A program made the translations under genes and the position numbers. A stretch of 6,534 nucleotides of DNA from Actinomycetes bacterium (lineage in GTDB: Bacteria > Actinomycetota > Actinomycetes > Streptosporangiales > Streptosporangiaceae). Below the pieces are notes generated by a model, which worked only from the letters and a program-made list of their open reading frames with translations, did not search any database and had not been told where the DNA came from. The DNA is taken from the NCBI GenBank assembly GCA_025964635.1, contig JAOPYP010000325.1, forward strand, positions 1-6,534, in the 5' to 3' direction. Below are positions 5,163 to 6,534 of the stretch, one piece after another (position 1 is the stretch's first letter; every line of letters starts with the position of its first letter).

Positions 5163-6534
5163 GTGTCTGATGGTGGCGATGGCGCGGCACAAGGTCGGCT
5201 GACCCACGACGCCGGTCCCCTCGGGGCGGACGAGCGGGCGGAGCTCGGACGGCTTCGCGCCGAGGTCGCGCTCCTGCGTTCCCGCCCCGCCCCGCCCGGG
5301 GCCGTCTCCGGCGGGAATCCGGGCACTGGCCGGCGCCACCGGCCCGGCTGGCGCGGACCGGTCGCCACCCTGCTGATCGTGCTGGGTTGTGTCCTCGCGC
5401 CGGTCTCCGTGCTCGCGGTATGGACCGCCAACCAGGTGTCCGACACCAACCGCTACCTGGCGAACGTCGCACCGCTCATCCACGAGCCCGCCGTCCAGAG
5501 CGCGCTGACCGACAAGATCACGAACGAGATCAACGCCCAGATCCACGTCCAGGCCCTCACCAACCAGGCCGCTTCCACGCTGAAGAGCAAGGGCCTGCCC
5601 CGGGTCGGCACGCTCCTGCAGACTTTCTCCGGCTCGCTCGCGGGCGCGGTGGGCGGCTTCATCCACACCCAGGTCGCCAAGATCGTCGCCAGCCCGCAGG
5701 TGGCGAACGTGTGGGTACGGGTGAACCGCACGGCCCACGCTGAGCTGGTGAAGGCCCTCTCCGGCCAGGGCGGGGGTGCCATCACGATCAGCAACGGCCA
5801 GGTCGTGATGAACCTCGGGCCGTTCATCAACGTCGTCAAGAAAGACCTGGCCGCGCGGGGATTCACGCTGGTCAACAGCATCCCGGCGGTCAACCCGACG
5901 CTGGCCCTGTTCTCCGCCAAGGAACTGGTCAGGGCGCAGAGTGGCTACCGGGCCCTCAACGACCTGAAGGTCGTCCTGCCCATCCTGTCCCTGGTACTGC
6001 TCGCCGCCGGGATCTACATCGCGCGCAGTCACCGCCGGGCGCTGATCGGCGCCGGGCTCGGCTTCGCGGCGTCGATGGCGCTGCTCGGCGTGGCGCTGGC
6101 CATCGCCCGAAGCATCTACCTGAACAGCGTGCCGAGCAGCGTGCTGCCCGGCAACGCGGCCGCGGTCATGTACGACACGCTGGTCCGGTTCATCAAGGAC
6201 GGGCTGCGGACCCTGCTGGTCGTCGGCCTGATCGTGGCCATCGCGGCGTTCTTCACCGGACCATCGGTCAGCGCGGTCCGTACCCGCGGCGCGTTCAGCG
6301 GCGGGCTGGGCTGGCTGCGGGCCAGCGGGGAACGCGCCGGGCTGCGCACCGGGCCGGTGGGGCAGTGGACGTTCCAGCACCGCACCGGGCTGCGCGTCGG
6401 CGCAGTGGCCCTCTTCGCCCTGATCTTCGTGTTCTGGGGTCGCCCGACCGCCATGGTGGCCGTGGTCCTCGCCATCCTGCTGCTCGTCCTGCTCGGTCTC
6501 ATCGAGCTGATCGGCAGGCCTCCGGTGACTGCGG
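5163..6534 (+). CDS. Large multi-pass membrane protein, 3'-partial, function unknown
   Basis: The frame is open from GTG 5163 to the right edge, 457 codons visible with no stop. GGAGG precedes the start by 6 bases. Residues 22-40 (ADERAELGRLRAEVALLRS) form a short heptad-like helix, followed by a Pro/Gly/Arg linker. TM1 is about residues 66-88 (VATLLIVLGCVLAPVSVLAVW). A roughly 180-residue region, about 89-268, is predicted outside the cell; it starts with the motif VSDTNRYLANVAPL and includes a long Gln/Asn/Ala-rich helical stretch. Further membrane segments are about 268-287, 293-315, 348-365, 410-425 and 429-450. I recognise this as a type of uncharacterised actinobacterial integral membrane protein, but no named function. 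It has no nucleotide-binding or catalytic motif that I can see. The gene lies behind a hairpin-rich leader and is divergent from the DUF6458-like gene. Membrane topology is inferred from hydrophobicity only. Confidence 0.85.
   Translation, partial: MSDGGDGAAQGRLTHDAGPLGADERAELGRLRAEVALLRSRPAPPGAVSGGNPGTGRRHRPGWRGPVATLLIVLGCVLAPVSVLAVWTANQVSDTNRYLANVAPLIHEPAVQSALTDKITNEINAQIHVQALTNQAASTLKSKGLPRVGTLLQTFSGSLAGAVGGFIHTQVAKIVASPQVANVWVRVNRTAHAELVKALSGQGGGAITISNGQVVMNLGPFINVVKKDLAARGFTLVNSIPAVNPTLALFSAKELVRAQSGYRALNDLKVVLPILSLVLLAAGIYIARSHRRALIGAGLGFAASMALLGVALAIARSIYLNSVPSSVLPGNAAAVMYDTLVRFIKDGLRTLLVVGLIVAIAAFFTGPSVSAVRTRGAFSGGLGWLRASGERAGLRTGPVGQWTFQHRTGLRVGAVALFALIFVFWGRPTAMVAVVLAILLLVLLGLIELIGRPPVTA

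Noticed and set aside
5052..6380. Long open frame (442 codons) on the minus strand
   Set aside because: It is antisense to the well-supported membrane protein at 5163. Its Arg/Asp/Gly/Gln-rich composition is typical of mirror frames in GC-rich coding DNA, and it has no recognisable domain.
1..6534. CRISPR array, insertion sequence or toxin-antitoxin pair
   Set aside because: No regularly spaced repeats, transposase motifs, terminal inverted repeats with target duplications, or paired small toxin/antitoxin genes were seen.

Overview
The window reads as chromosome of a high-GC actinobacterium (Streptomyces/Streptosporangiales-like; genus not resolvable from this sequence). The signs are the overall base composition, frequent GTG starts with GGAGG-type ribosome sites, and gene families common in that phylum: a DUF6458-like small membrane protein, a pSAM2/AICE-type tyrosine integrase and actinobacterial alpha/beta hydrolases.

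Layout. (1) 1-600, plus strand: the C-terminal 199 residues of an alpha/beta-hydrolase-fold protein whose start lies outside the window. (2) 648-1475, plus: a tyrosine recombinase (integrase) that keeps its whole catalytic domain but has lost most of its N-terminal DNA-binding part. (3) Two tRNA genes: tRNA-Gly(TCC) on the minus strand (1528-1598), whose 3' end faces the integrase, and tRNA-Pro(TGG) on the plus strand (1743-1820, CCA encoded). Integrase plus tRNA 3' end is the classic edge of an integrative element. With the truncated integrase and the unrelated hydrolase directly behind it, this looks like the decayed scar of an AICE/ICE or prophage at a tRNA-Gly site. (4) 1985-4717, minus strand: five genes in the order DUF6458-like membrane protein, ABM-type alpha+beta barrel protein, complete alpha/beta hydrolase, putative lipoprotein, VOC/glyoxalase-like protein. 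The ABM and hydrolase genes are 30 bp apart and are probably one operon; the others may be separate units. (5) 4718-5162: a 445-bp divergent intergenic region unusually rich in inverted repeats. Three hairpins lie just upstream of the right-hand gene and one just upstream of the left-hand gene. (6) 5163 to the window end, plus: a large multi-pass membrane protein with a roughly 180-residue extracytoplasmic region, running off the right edge.

How it fits together. No complete pathway is visible. The minus-strand enzymes (ABM, hydrolase, VOC) are small-molecule or detoxification types whose substrates cannot be read from sequence. The two points most worth following are the element scar at the tRNA-Gly locus and the structured leader of the membrane-protein gene. 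I did not find a convincing new defence, toxin or biosynthetic system.
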